DNA of 64,000 nucleotides from Henricia sp. BOLD:AAB3569 (taxonomy: Eukaryota; Echinodermata; Asteroidea; Spinulosida; Echinasteridae). Below the pieces are notes generated by a model that saw only the letters and a program-made list of their open reading frames with translations, was not told where the DNA came from and did no database searches. Of this stretch, positions 1-11,547 are shown piece by piece. How positions within the stretch are numbered: position 1 is the first letter of the stretch; each line of letters starts with the position of its first letter. The DNA lies in contig JBBELK010000096.1 of NCBI GenBank assembly GCA_037783545.1, forward strand, positions 1,240,001 through 1,304,000, read 5' to 3'. Made by a program: the position numbers and the translations under genes.

Positions 1-98
1 GCTCTCGTAGCGAAATGACGTGTGATTTTTGTTGTAAGGCCCGTTATTGTTTCGATGGTAATTACCGAAGATACACCTTACCACATTTCTATCAACAG

Positions 99-455
99 AG
101 GGAGAAATCACCTTCAGGTTGTTAGAAGGACCTCACACCGGAGAAGGCGTCCTGCAGTATCGCACCACGGCCAATGAATCCTGGAACACCCCCTGCCTTC
201 GCCCTGTGGATCTTCATCATGTGATTGGCACCAGCCTCTGCAAAACCTTAGGTTTCGACAACTTCTGCGGTGCATATGAAGCTGGACCCCTCGACTCTAT
301 TTTGCCGGGCGAGTTATTTGGTTCACCGCGAAAACGCGTCAGCATGTACTGCACGGGCTCTGTCGGCACTGATGCGGTTTGTGGAGTGACTGAGGATACG
401 TCTAGCGGTCCACCTTGCGCAGATAATCGAGTACTGTGGATTGGGTGTGGTTCAG
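99..455 (+). CDS. SRCR-like exon 1 (divergent)
   Basis: The exon is 357 bp with acceptor AG at 97-98 and donor GT at 456-457, both phase 1. It encodes a divergent SRCR fold: the opening ITFRLLEG, then ESWNTPC in place of the usual WGTVC, SLCKTLGF in place of VCRQLGF, and a final LWIGC. A second AG at 116-117 could serve as acceptor, but it would break the phase and remove the first SRCR strand. The domain is less typical than the two that follow. Confidence 0.65.
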
Positions 456-3400
456 GTAAAGTGGGGAGAGGGGCCTCTGCCATACAGAACCTTGCAACCG
501 ACAGTTGGTGTTTACGTTCTTGTGGCAGTACAGACACAACAACATTACTCTAAACTGTCTTCCATTTATTAGAAATGTTCCTCCGGTAAAAGTTGAGATA
601 ACACTTCTTTTTACCATTTCAGGTGTTCAGTTCCGCTTGCAAAATGGTATTTCTGAGAATACGGGACTTCTCCAGGCTCGTTGCCATAACAGCGGGCAGT
701 GGAGGGGCGTCTGCGGTGACGATTATTGGACTAGGTCCGCGCATGCGCACCAACTAGCATGCCGCCATCTTGGATTTCTGGAGGCAAACGCAACGTACTA
801 CGTAGTGCCCAATATCCTTGCATATTCAACTTCGATAGAGCGTTTCCCGTATTTCGGGTTCTGCGAGGGGAACGAGAACTCTTTGCTGGAGTGCCAAAAG
901 GGAAGGTCATATTCCATACTGTGCGAAAGGTGGGCTGGTGTCAGATGCATGGACGCAGGTAAGAACTAAAAAATACAGTACATCTATGTCAACCTTGTTT
1001 TCCTGAAGAATCCATCACCAGTGGTTGTGACCGTGTTGGAAACACACTCAGTAAAGAGCTCCCAAATATCATAAAGCTCCCTATTATAAAGCTCTAAATG
1101 TGATCATCAAGAACATAATACATATGTTGTCGAAACAGTTATACAATCTCTGCGTACATAAAAAGGCAATTACTATTGATTCGTGTTAACTATTCTAACC
1201 TTTAAGGTGCCAGTTGGGTATAAATTTACGAAAGCATTTACAGGTAGAAATCTGTGTCCAGTTTAGTTGTATTTTTGCATAGACTTCATGCGCCACATCA
1301 GTGTCAGTGGCGGATCCAGCCTCATTAAAATACTGACATACAAAGGATTTTAGGGGGCTGTAACCCTCACTTTTCTTTTGTATTCCTGTATTTTAATGAG
1401 GCTGGATCCGCCACTGAGTGCGGGGGTTTCTGTATTCAAATAGGGGACGTTAAACAATAGGAACAACAAGGACCGCGATTTGGATTCGTGTACAAAACAA
1501 ATTTGAGCAGTCCAAACAAAAGAGGAACAATAGGACGGTGGGCGGTGGGTACAAGACTGTTTAAACGTTGGAACTCGACATATTTTCCAGCACACAAGCT
1601 GTCACGATTTAGCTTTGTTTGTCATTCCCAGATGATGGTGGTTTGGAGTTAAGATTGGCCGAATCCGAACACGTGGGGTCGGGCGTCTTGCAAGCTCGAC
1701 TGCGGCCAACAGACCAGTGGGGCGCCGTATGCGGCAATACTTGGGAATACCGAGACATGTTGGTCGCCTGTCGGCATCTCGGATTTGCGGCAGATGTGAG
1801 ACTTCAAACATACACGGTTCCAGTAGAGAACGTGTCCAACGTACCGAACACGACGTTCATCACAGCAGTGGGTTGCTTTGGACACGAAAGCTTCCTGTCC
1901 CAGTGTGCTTTGGCAGCTGACGGTGAAAGCACTTGCGTAAATTTCCCCTACGCCGAGTGCATGGCAGGTATGCTAATTATTGGCACATCTATGTATACAC
2001 TTTTAGAACAGGAATTTACAAAATGAAAATCTGTCAAGTAATGAACAAATGTAAACGACTACATGGACCCATGTTTCACATATTTTGTCATGCATTCATT
2101 AGGTATAGACTACTAAAGTGAAAACGTCACCCTAATTTGTGTTGCCATGGTTTTTGGGTCTACACTAAAACCAGTGAACTGTTTCCCTGCGCTATACCAA
2201 TGGACGTTTTAGATTACCAGCGAATGTTTAGACCCAATTACCATGGCAACCGACGTCACACTTTAGTAGTCTATTGGGGTACAGGTCAACTCGGTCCCAA
2301 GTCAACTCGGTCCCGGTCAACTCGGTCCCAAGTCAACTCGGTCCCAGGTCAACTCGGTCCCAAGTCAACTCGGTCCCAGGTCAACTCGGACCCTATGGGA
2401 AATTGAACGTAACATATTTTAAAATCAATGGCCAAAGAAAGTTGGGTTTTGAACATTGTTTTCCGAAACAGATACCGTTATAGTTTACTGATAAAAAGAT
2501 ATCATCTCGGGCGGAAATACTCCACTTAGGTAAGGATTTTCAGGGAAAATGGTCGATTACATTTTTGTTTCGTTTACTTAAAGTACATTCTGGTTGTTTT
2601 CGCACCAACTGTCCTGCAGAAAACTGCCCTGCAACTGCCCTGCATTTCTGTAATTCTATTTTCAAAAAGTAAAGCTTGTACCAGTTGAAATAGTTCGTAC
2701 ATTACATAAACAAATGCAAACAACACACGAAGTCGATCAGTTATAACGAGCGAAAACAAACGTGGGACCGAGTTCACTCGAAACCGTCTAATGGCCCAGT
2801 TGCATACAGTATATGTGGTTAAAATATTTCCAAGTAAATAAATATAATCCATATACCTTTAAAGTGATGGGATGTTCTTGTCGTTTTTACCATTTAGAGA
2901 CGGAAAGATTTGAAATTCCAGCCGTCTTGTGCGGAAAAATTAACTACTGTGGCTACGCCTGCAATCAAGGACCACACAATGAGCGGAGAGTATTTGTGCG
3001 TCAAACGTGCAAATGTGACGACGCTTGCTCCTACTTTAATGACTGCTGCTATGACTATCCAGACAACTGCGAGCCCGTCTCTGACTCGAACGAGATGCAG
3101 ATCAGAGGAGTCAACATTCGGTACTACGCATGCGTCTGGGTTCCAAACAACAAGTATGCAGACAGCTACGAGACGACTGGCTACGCCTTGGTTGGTCTAT
3201 GCCCGGATGACATGCAGGATGCAGCCACTAGGAGCGGCTGCGAACGAACTGCTGATGTTGCTGACGTCATCGGTTCCGTGCCAGTCTGCGGGGATGGAGG
3301 CGTGGTTTTCAAAAACGTATTCTGCGCCATATGCCACGGTGCCAAGATTGAAAATTTACTGAGGTGGATGGTGGAAATCGAGTACTCCGGAGACAATGTG

Positions 3401-5618
3401 GAGACTGTCTTACAAGGACTGAATCAAACTGTGGAAGGGACGCCGACCGGGAGGTATTCGTATCTTCCCCCGGATTCCGTAGCCACTCCACGAAACTGTC
3501 CAGTTTACACGGTCCGTACATGCAACAAATCCCTGGATAGATCGCTTGAGGAAGCATGTGAGGACTACTTTGCGCCTTTATACATTGATGGAGTCCTTTA
3601 CCACAATCCTCACTGTGGTATGTGCAACGGGCTGGTGGTGCCTGCGACGGATGTTTGCATACAAACGGACAACGTGTGCACAGTGACATGCAGCGGTGAC
3701 AACTGGGGAGCATGCTGGGGCATGTGTAGCCGCACATATGTTCACGGAATAGAAGCCCTCTTTGATTTTGGCTGGGGTGGAGGTGGGGCTACCAAATGTC
3801 GACCAGGCGAGCTCTACGATCCTTTTCTGGAGAGATGCCGCCTTGTTTATTGCGTGTCTGGGAATGCTAACCAGGACAGGGAATGTCGTCAGCTTCCTGT
3901 TGTTGATTTCCCGTGGTTTTCGTTGCTGAGTGATGATTGTACATCAACCCTCAGCAACAGGCTTGATCAAGATGCCTTGTACTGGCAAGCAATCCCCACT
4001 AACTACACCACCGGAAGGTCTGTAGCGGACGAGGAGTTCACCCTTTCCATCATTTTCTCCAAGAACGATGAGGAAATCGTCCTTGGAATCCCGGAACAGC
4101 TACATGCCACATTAGGGTCTTGCAATATCACTAATATTTGGATTTACGCCCAAGAAGGGGCATCGCTGTTTTCAGGGTTAGAATCATGCTCAAATGCCAC
4201 CGTGTTGGCAAAAGATGTATTTAAATCCCAGGGAGATGCAAATTCTACAAAATATTCGATCCTAGACTTTTTGATATTTAAGACCCTAGAGTGGGCGAAT
4301 AGCTCATCGTATCACAAGCCTGATACCCTTCCTGACGCCTGTTTGAACGTTCTTGCACTGAACTGCACACCAGTTCTTTTGAAACCGGACGAGTACGTTA
4401 GGATGAGTATGCTTCCGTTCATCACGCACCTATCGAGAGGGTATGAATTCGGACCTGACGAGTTTGTCATTTTACCTTACGGCACGGCGGTGGTATGCAT
4501 TCCCACGGATTGGACGGACAGATCTTCACAAGCACTCGGTGTAATCACTCTCATCTGTAGCTGCCTGTCGTTAGTGGCGCTAGTGGCAACCTTTATCACA
4601 TACTGCACGTTTGCCAAGCTCAGGAACACAGTAGGCATGCACATCTTGAACCTCGTGGTGGCGTTCTTTATCGCGATCCTTTTGTTCGTGTTGGCGCCAC
4701 TTTTGGAGTTTACCGGATCTCTCTGTGTGGTATCCGCATCCATCTCACATTTAGCCTGGATATCAGCTTTCGTTTGGATGACTGTTCTGTCATTAGGCGC
4801 ATCCAAGACCTTCGCACGGAGAACCGTTCTGCCCAACCGAAAGCGGCCCGGTAACCGTCTGATGCTGGCCACCATAACACTTGTCTGGGGCGGCGCTTTA
4901 ATATTCGCCACCACGTGCCTCGTGCTGACACTTTGCAACTGCACGTCTGTACAACGCATCTACGACACTTCCACGCCATGTTGGATAACGCTGCCAGTAA
5001 CGCGCTTAGTTGTCTTCGGCGTTCCAGTTGCAATGTCCGTGATAATCAACACGATTTCCTTCGTGTTTGTGGTTTGTAGCGTCCGCAAGGCCAAGCAAGA
5101 CAGCGGGTTATTGCATGAAAGAGGCAAATTTCAGCAAAGGCTAGACGAAATCAAGATATATTCCAAGGTAATTAACAAACTCCAACGGACATCTTCTTTG
5201 CAATTAAGTACACAACATCGCAAGTTGTAGGTCTAATCCTTAGATCTCATGGGGATGGAGTAAGATAAACACGGGGCTTCTCCGTACCTTTTCCTTTCTG
5301 GTGACATACCATAACTAGTTTCTTTCTTTTCTTGTCAGCTAGCTCTCAGCCTTATTCGGCTTGACGTGGATCCTTCCGTTCGTGGCCGAGGCTATTGATC
5401 ACGTGATCCTGTTTTACATCAGCGGAATCGTCAACACGCTGCAGGGGGTCTTCATCTTCGTGGCATTCTGCCTGAACCAACGCGTGAGGGCGCTGTGGCG
5501 CAAGAAGACGGCGGCTTATCGTGCACCGCCCAAGTCCACTTCAGTTGCTTCGTCTGGTACCCAGAGGCCGACGGTTTCCAGTCAGTTGGACTCAAAGGAG
5601 CTGGACACACATTTGTAG
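99..5618 (+). CDS. SRCR(x3)-somatomedin B-7TM receptor gene, 5' partial
   Basis: Five exons can be joined in frame: 99-455, 623-958, 1632-1967, 2898-5167 and 5343-5618. The three SRCR exons are each flanked by phase-1 introns. The SRCR3 exon ends in phase 1 and the next acceptor (AG at 2896-2897) opens a phase-1 exon, so the SRCR string joins the receptor without a frame break. The product would be a surface receptor: three or more SRCR modules, a somatomedin-B-like knot, a Cys-rich ectodomain and a secretin/Methuselah-type seven-helix bundle with a short tail. SRCR domains bind proteins and polyanions in other receptors; the ligand here is unknown. The first exons lie upstream of the window. 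That all five exons belong to one transcript is inference from phase, order and spacing. Confidence 0.75.
623..958 (+). CDS. SRCR exon 2
   Basis: The exon is 336 bp (112 codons), phase 1 at both ends, with acceptor AG at 621-622 and donor GTAAG at 959. The translation has the SRCR landmarks VQFRLQNG, QWRGVCGDDYW, LACRHLGF, ENSLLECQ and a final VRCMDAG. Length and Cys pattern match a single group A/B SRCR repeat of about 100-110 residues. Confidence 0.85.
1305..1416. repeat. Small inverted-repeat element in SRCR intron
   Basis: A 29-bp left arm (1305-1333, starting CAGTGGCGGATCCAG) is repeated exactly in inverted orientation at 1388-1416. The spacer is 54 bp. The size and perfect arms suggest a miniature inverted-repeat element inside the intron between SRCR exons 2 and 3. 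Confidence 0.75.
1632..1967 (+). CDS. SRCR exon 3
   Basis: This exon is also 336 bp and phase 1-1, with acceptor CCCAG ending at 1631 and donor GTATG at 1968. Landmarks are LELRLAES, DQWGAVCGNTW, LVACRHLGF, ESFLSQC and AECMAG. Equal length and phase with exon 2 point to exon duplication. The end phase matches the acceptor before the receptor exon. Confidence 0.85.
2105..2275. repeat. MITE with TATAGACTACTAAAGTG-type ends
   Basis: The left end ATAGACTACTAAAGTG (2105 on) is mirrored by CACTTTAGTAGTCTAT ending near 2275. Inside, GTTGCCATGG and CCATGGCAAC form a second inverted pair, with a GTCAC next to each end. Related copies occur near 35,100-35,275 and 53,794-53,880. It lies in the intron between SRCR exon 3 and the receptor exon. 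Confidence 0.7.
2284..2393. repeat. 16-bp tandem repeat (GTCAACTCGGTCCCAR)
   Basis: About seven head-to-tail copies of GTCAACTCGGTCCC plus one or two variable bases fill this stretch. An inverted, slightly altered copy lies at 2763-2780. It is an intronic minisatellite abutting the MITE. Confidence 0.9.
2898..5167 (+). CDS. Somatomedin-B ectodomain and TM1-TM5 of a Methuselah-like GPCR
   Basis: This is a 2270-bp exon. A somatomedin-B core lies at 3008-3070 (CKCDDAC, then NDCCYDYPDNC). A long ectodomain with many cysteines and N-glycosylation sequons follows. Hydrophobic helices are TM1 about 4534-4614, TM2 4633-4710, TM3 4720-4795, TM4 4858-4929 and TM5 5007-5080. I see no clear GPS cleavage motif, so it is closer to Methuselah-like than to autoproteolysed adhesion receptors. 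The donor at 5168 (AAG|GTAATT) ends the exon in phase 0 after KIYSK. Open frame continues to 5230 but reads intron. The open frame upstream of 2898 is likewise intron. Confidence 0.85.
5343..5618 (+). CDS. Last exon: TM6, TM7 and short tail of the 7TM receptor
   Basis: Acceptor AG at 5341-5342 opens the exon in phase 0 with LSALFGLTWILPF, the conserved TM6 start of family-B receptors. It joins KIYSK of the previous exon exactly. TM7 is VILFYISGIVNTLQG and onward, and a Ser/Thr-rich tail of about 50 residues ends at TAG 5616-5618. An earlier AG at 5337-5338 would put TAG in frame, which favours the later acceptor. Confidence 0.85.
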   Translation, partial: LSALFGLTWILPFVAEAIDHVILFYISGIVNTLQGVFIFVAFCLNQRVRALWRKKTAAYRAPPKSTSVASSGTQRPTVSSQLDSKELDTHL

Positions 5619-6111
5619 ATTCAAAGCCGAATATAATGAACTGGTGAAATATACACCTTAGACCATGTCACACTTTGCTTGCATGTACGTTCTTATTTAT
5701 TTATATTTATTTATTCCATTTATTTACCCAGGGTGTGCCCAAACAGTTTACAAAAACTGGTTTCCATTGGGGCCCTGCAAACACACATAGAACAAATATA
5801 CTAAATTGAACAACTTCATAATTACTAACAAACTGGAATAAGATACATTTGTACAACAACTACAACATCAAAAAACTAATGGTTACAGAAGAACAACATC
5901 ACAAGTAATTATTATACATGCATGTGACACTAAAATTTACGCTAATTACGGGAAGGGCGAAAAACCCGCAAAAACTCTTTTTAAGAGAACACAACAATTT
6001 AAAAATGGGAAAATTCCCCTCCGGCTCCAAAATTAAAGTTTGATTTTATGGCAACCAAGTCATACGACTCCGTAAATTAGCATTTCTCACTTGAAGTTGA
6101 TCATTTGAATA

Positions 6112-7335
6112 TTATGTGTATGTTTGGCGAAGTGCCGATTTGAATGAGCTCAAAGAAGACATAGTTCTAAGGTGTGCACTAAGGCTGTTCCAAATTGCGG
6201 CGCCAGTTACAGCAAAACTCGAGGCGTAAGACCCCTTTCGTGCAAAGGAAATTTTTAGTGTCTTTTCGGCAGATTGACGAGTTTCTCGAGTTTGTACGTA
6301 AGGTGTAAATAGACTTGCCATATACTGCGGGGCCAAGAAATTGATGCTTTTAAAGACAAATATAGCTTTCTTGTATTTAACTCTATCTGGATAGGCAAGC
6401 CAGTCGAGCTTTTTAAACATGTCAGCTGATGGCGTTAGGAAATCGCATTTCAGTATTATTCTGGCTGCACGTTTGAGGCATTTGTTCAAGACATTGTTAT
6501 GAGATGCGTAACGGTCACCCCATACTGTGCAACAATAATCTAGACTAGGCATGACTAAGCTTAACATAAGGGTGTTCATGTGCTGTTGAGTTACACAGTC
6601 GCGAATTCTTTTTAACATAGCTAATTTCGAGAAAACTGTCTTCTTTACATATTCGACATTTTGGTTCCAACTTAAGGTTTCGTCAATAATAACACCCAAG
6701 CATTTAAACGATTTAACGTTATGCACTTGATCATTATTAATGTGTACTCTGAGCTCATGCGCGCTTATCTTTTTCTTTGAGCCAATTAGCATACATTTAG
6801 TTTTACTTGCATTAATTTTGATTTTATTTTTAACGGACCACAGATGAATCATGTCTAATGACTTAAGGCTAGTTTCAATTTCGACAATGCTTTCGGAACT
6901 GCAAGTTAGTGTAGAGTCATCGGCATACATATATAGCTTATCGGATACATAAAGAGGCAGGTCATATGTATATACAAGAAACAATAATGGGCCCAGAATT
7001 GATCCTTGTGGTACACCGACACTTATAGGCAAGGATTTTGATATATGTTTACTAATATTAACGGTTTGACTGCGATCACTGAGATAGGACTTAAACCAGT
7101 TTATTACCGAGATCGACATGTTCAGCTTTTCTAATTTTTCTAAAAGAATTTTATGGTCAACGCAGTCAAATGCCTTACTGAAATCTAGGAAAACTGTTCC
7201 GGTCATTCTCCTGTGATCCATAGCTTGAAGACACTCGTTTGTTAAATCGTTTAGTGTACTTTCTGTCGAGTGCAAAGGCCGACATCCAGATTGACAAACA
7301 GGAATGAAATTATTTTCATCAAGGTACGAGTACAT
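6112..7335 (-). pseudogene. LINE reverse transcriptase, C-terminal part
   Basis: This 407-codon frame contains RT block A (VFLDFSKAFDCVDH), the GVPQGSILGPLLF block, the MYADDS catalytic box and the thumb/C-terminal domain ending GAAIWNSLSAHLR. It is CR1/L2-superfamily-like. It is cut from its own N-terminal half by a frameshift near 7333, at SKILER / MYSYLDENN. Confidence 0.9.
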
Positions 7336-7980
7336 CTTTCTAGGATTTTAGAGATAATCGGCAAGATTGATATAGGTCGGTAATTACATGCGTTGCACTT
7401 ATCGCCTCCTTTATGAATAGGTGTAACTGAAGCATGTTTCCATGCCTTGGGATACTGTTCATTTATTATGGAGAGGTTAAATATATGCGTTAAAGACTTA
7501 GTAATAAAATGTGCAGCCATTTTAATCATATTAACGCTAATACCATCTGGGCCTGTTGCTTTCCCAATCGACAAAGATGCAATTTGCTTTTTGACAAACT
7601 CTTCTGGGATACTAGGGAGAGAACAATGTTCGTAATCTGGTGAAGAAACAAGAGAATGGTCGTGAGAATCATCGGCCTCATTTGAACTTGTCTGATTCTC
7701 AGCGACCATACGTACACCAATTGTTGAAAAATATTCATTGAAATTATTTGCGATGTCGGTAGGGTCATCAACATATTCTCCGTTTGAGGAGATGATTGAA
7801 CTCGGGACACATTTTTGTTTATTGGGAAGGACTTCTTTAAGTTTCTTCCACAAGAGTGATGAGTTATCCTTATTTTCCTCAATTGCCGAAGTGAAATATT
7901 CGCTTTTCTTTTGTCTAACTTTGTTAACTTTTTGTACATATCCCAATTTGTCGATGAGCGCGACTTCTTAGCTACACCAC
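7251..7980 (-). pseudogene. LINE reverse transcriptase, N-terminal part
   Basis: This frame gives the linker and fingers of the same RT: KKSEYF, then NFNEYFSTIG, KATGPDGISVNMIK, WKHASVTPIHKGGD and NYRPISILPIISKILER. It continues in another frame into 7335-6112. Upstream it meets the esterase-type ORF1 end directly. Confidence 0.85.
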
Positions 7981-8507
7981 CATACTGGGAATTCAGATGT
8001 ACGCCGTCTGTCACAAGATGGTTCGGCGTTATCCCCCCCATTGTCGATGAACCCCCATTTGTTACACTCCGCGGTGCGTTTTAGCATGTTATTCGGATCG
8101 TCGACGGCCTTACGCCTAGATTCTGACGCGACTCCACGGTGGATGATTGATGAAATCGTCACTTTCTTTGGCTGAAGCGCTTCCCCGAGAGACGTAATTT
8201 TGGCAGTCATGGTGTTGGCGTCGTCTGTTGTGTTGTTGGAACCGACGTGGAGTATTACCTCCGATACGCCGTATTTAGACGATAACTGCTGAGCCTCATG
8301 AGTAACAGTTTCAATCTTTGCGCCTCGCATTGTTTGGCAAACTACCTTTGATGTCTTGCTTAGTTTCCTAGGTTGCAGGTGTTTGATCATGGAGTCACCG
8401 ATGATAAGAATGTCCGTAGACGCAGTGGGGGTCGGTGGCTCTGTCTTTTTGCGATGCTGTTCCTTGTGTCTCTCGCGGTACTTCTTCAGCTGTTCTTCAT
8501 GGGACAC
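7968..8507 (-). pseudogene. LINE ORF1, SGNH/esterase-like domain
   Basis: The frame shows an SGNH-hydrolase signature: block I DILIIGDSMIKHL and block III VILHVGSNN. After a frameshift near 8035, the block V pair DGVHLN is read from 8041 downward in another frame. Esterase-type ORF1 proteins are known for CR1-clade LINEs. The role here is assumed to be nucleic-acid packaging or lipid association, as proposed for that family. Confidence 0.8.
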
Positions 8508-9070
8508 CTTACTTTTCGCTGCGCCCGATTTCTCCTTGGATGCCGATGTGTTCGTTGTTCGTTGGGACTTTTAGCGTTCAGGATGTCGAAATACGTGTCG
8601 ATCAATTCCTCTGCTTCAAAAATCGAATCACTTGCGTTTTTATTGTCTTCAACCACGTCCTTTGTATCCAGTGCCGAAAAGCAGTTGCTTGTGGCCACTG
8701 GTGAAGAATTCGGGCCTTTGTGCGCGCGGGGCTTAGCAAGGTTCCGGCTCGGTGGGCACGAATACACCTCACTCCGGGCATCGTCTCCGGTAGAATGGCT
8801 CATTAGCATATCAATAGTGCAATGGAGGTCTTCGCGTTCCTTCTCCAACATGTCGATCTTCTCCTTCACAAATAAAAAAAAATTAGAAATATGATTAGAC
8901 ATTGCTAAAAATTGATCAGAATATTTACCATCGAGCGAGTTAAGATCGTTGTGTAGCCTATTTACAGCCTCCAAAACGGCATCTAGGGTGGCCGGCTGTG
9001 ACGGCTGGGCCGTCATGGCGTCCACGCGATCGGGAGTCCCAAACATTTGTAGGGCCACAGGAAAACACAC
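8486..9070 (-). pseudogene. LINE ORF1, N-terminal coiled-coil part
   Basis: A 194-codon frame with a heptad-like stretch (LDAVLEAVNRLHNDL, later KEKIDMLEKEREDLH) and a low-complexity hydrophilic linker. It overlaps the esterase frame at 8486-8507 with a frame change, so it is the same ORF1 broken by an indel. Confidence 0.7.
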
Positions 9071-10519
9071 AAGGAAACCGTGACCAGAAGAGAAATTTGA
9101 GAAATGATATATGGTATCGAAATCTTAACACCCATGGGAAAAATGGGGGTTCAAAATGGGATCTGGACACAGTCCTTTAAATGAGAAAACCTTCCCCCTG
9201 CATGGAATAGCCTAAAAACTCATGGTTGGACGTCAGCTATCAGTGACTATAGGGCGACCATACCCAAGGCAATGGTTCCAAATAGTTAACTATAGACCCG
9301 ACTACCCATCATAACAAAATACTGAGAGATATATGGGCAAATTGATCGAACCTCGAAAATAAGAGGTCCTTGTGACATTTCAGATTACCTCGTTATAACA
9401 GGGACCTCGTATTATCAGGAATGTAAACAACGAATAACAGGGAATTGGGACCTTCTATTATACGCAGAATGTTGTACATGTATTACTGATGTATGGATAC
9501 CTATTGTACATTATACCTCTCCAATACATATATTATTTATAACTTGTACAGACAATAAGAGGAGGCTAATACCTAATAATTATTAATATTTTTTAACCAT
9601 ATAATCTGTACGCAGTGACTTATGCACAGGTTGGTCTTTATCCTACATATTCTCAATCACATTATGGAGATAACGGCGCTTGTGGCAGTTTTCCTATGAC
9701 TTATGCACCTATCAATTGTTCCTATTAATTAAATGCAAACTACTCCTATGTGAAACGTTTCCATTTCAGTTGTGCAAGATTTTCGTGATCTGTGTTTTGC
9801 AGCTTTTGTGTTTGCTGTTTCATAACCAAACATCTCCTTTTGTCATTTCTCATGATTTTCTCATCTCAAACACAAGCTACCCGGTATAACTCAATGGAAT
9901 TGATACTGGTACCAAACCATTTCTGGGCGAGTTTAGAGCCTTAATAATCAGTTTCTAGATGGCAGTTTGTGTATGTGTGAAGGATTGTATTTTTCCTGGA
10001 TTAAATAATGAATAATGAAAAAAAAAAATCACCAAAATTTGATAAATGGTTGACGAGAAACTACTAGCTAGCTAATATCGCTTGATTGTGACTAAAAAGC
10101 ATTCTATTTATCACAATGATTGTTTGACCTCATCCACGTTTGGGAAAGAATTGGGAAGTTGATTATATGGCTTCAGACATTGTGTGCAAAACATATATGA
10201 GACAGGCTGAAAAATTGCTTCCTCACAAAATCAAAATTTTCCCACTCATAATGTTGGGTTTTTCTATCAAATCTGCACATTCTAATGCCAGATGAGTAAT
10301 TTTAAAGAAAACAATTCTGATCAACTTCCCAAACTCTTACCTTTCGATACATGTATGCCCGGGCCGTAACCATTGGTTTGGGGGAAACATTTACGGTTGC
10401 CGTGAATGTAGCCGCGGCGCGCGTGTTAATTAATTGACAGTACGCTCGGGAAAATATTTACGCCTATGCCTAGCCTACTTCGAATGACATGGAGACCTGA
10501 ATAAATTAAGAAGTTATGT
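9071..10519. other. Gene-free AT-rich stretch
   Basis: I see no coding exon, RNA gene or clear inverted repeat here. The part next to 9070 may be LINE 5' untranslated sequence. Confidence 0.5.
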
Positions 10520-10708
10520 AGCGTGTCTTGGTCGCGTCTTGAAATGAGAAAAAACCATGATATTAGCCAATTCAAGCTATTTTACTCACCCAGCACCCGA
10601 GTCGTAGTTCATCCATCCCGCGGTAGGCAGCCATTTTGTTGGGCAATTTTGACCCGTGGCGCCACCAAGAGTTTACAATTTGCTCAAAAATACCCACTGC
10701 CCGTACAA

Positions 10709-10793
10709 GGGCCTTTTTCCACTTAGGCTCAGCCTCCGGCTCTATGTAAACCACATGGAGCCTGAGCCCAAGTCGAGATTTGGAAAAAAGGCC
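10709..10793. repeat. Imperfect hairpin
   Basis: GGGCCTTTTTCC with a GGCTCAGCCTCC-type arm (10,709-10,745) pairs imperfectly with the arm ending in GGAAAAAAGGCC (10,757-10,793). It lies just upstream of the LINE ORF1 fragment. No function can be assigned. Confidence 0.5.
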
Positions 10794-11049
10794 ATGGCGC
10801 CGCTGCTGGGAAGGGTAAATCGCTACGAGTTCTCACTGGCCAAATTCCAAACAAAATGTATAAACGATATTTTTTCAGCAGCAAAGGCACACACTGCAAA
10901 CTATTTTTGCGCCGACTATATCACAAAATGTTTGGAAAGAACTGCGCCAATTTTTGACCTAGGGCGCCACCAAGAGTTCGTTCCAGCAGTGGAGAAGAAA
11001 CTTCACGAATGTGCAAAGGCTCAATGTGACGTCATGACGTCTGAGCGAG

Positions 11050-11463
11050 TCCACAGCTGCGTTTCAAACCGCGAACATTTGCATCGTTCACCAACAACTA
11101 GTACCCGGCTTTCCACAGACGAGTGCACAAAAGTGCAAACCACGGCCATTCATAGTTAAGTTCGTTCGACGGGAGACGAAAGTGACGATCACGAGGAACA
11201 AAAAGAACCTGCGAGAGAAAGTCAACCGGCAGTCAGTCTTCGTCAATGAAGACTTGACACGCTTCCGCGGAAGAATCGTGGGGGAACTTAAAAAGGATGC
11301 GAAAGTTAAGAAATTGTGGACCATCGACGGCCGCATCAACTGTGTTGTTGAAGAAGGTGGCAGGGAGAGACGGCAGGTCATTGACTCGCCCGATGACTTG
11401 TTTCATCTTGGTTGGTCGGAGCTTAAGCTCAAGGAGTGTGGTCTTTTTAACCCAAGACACTAG
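11050..11463 (+). pseudogene. LINE ORF1 fragment, FP25K-like C-terminus
   Basis: The frame reads RPFIVKFVRRETK, then NEDLTRFRGRIVGELK, KKLWTIDGRI and a final DDLFHLGW. This is the typical C-terminal nucleic-acid-binding part of a LINE ORF1. It extends upstream of the first ATG (11,182) to about 11,050. The 5' end is missing. Confidence 0.7.
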
Positions 11464-11547
11464 GACAGGCCCGACCCCATCCAAGTTGTAAATAAATCGA
11501 GCCAAGTAATTTACAATGATCATTGCTATTTTCTCAAACCCAATGTC

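Larger units (their letters stand above)
5690..9070 (-). mobile_element. CR1-like LINE, frameshifted and internally deleted
   Basis: On the - strand this holds, in order, an ORF1 coiled-coil part (9070-8486), an SGNH/esterase-like ORF1 part (to about 7990), reverse transcriptase (7980-6112), and a 3' untranslated part ending in TTTA/AAAT repeats near 5690-5725. Three frame breaks are visible, near 8500, 8035 and 7333. The AP-endonuclease domain expected between ORF1 and RT is absent. The element is dead. Confidence 0.85.

Noticed and set aside
2813-2897. Start of the receptor at the in-frame ATG upstream of 2898
   Set aside because: The frame upstream of the acceptor has no signal peptide, and the acceptor phase matches SRCR exon 3, so this stretch is more likely intron.
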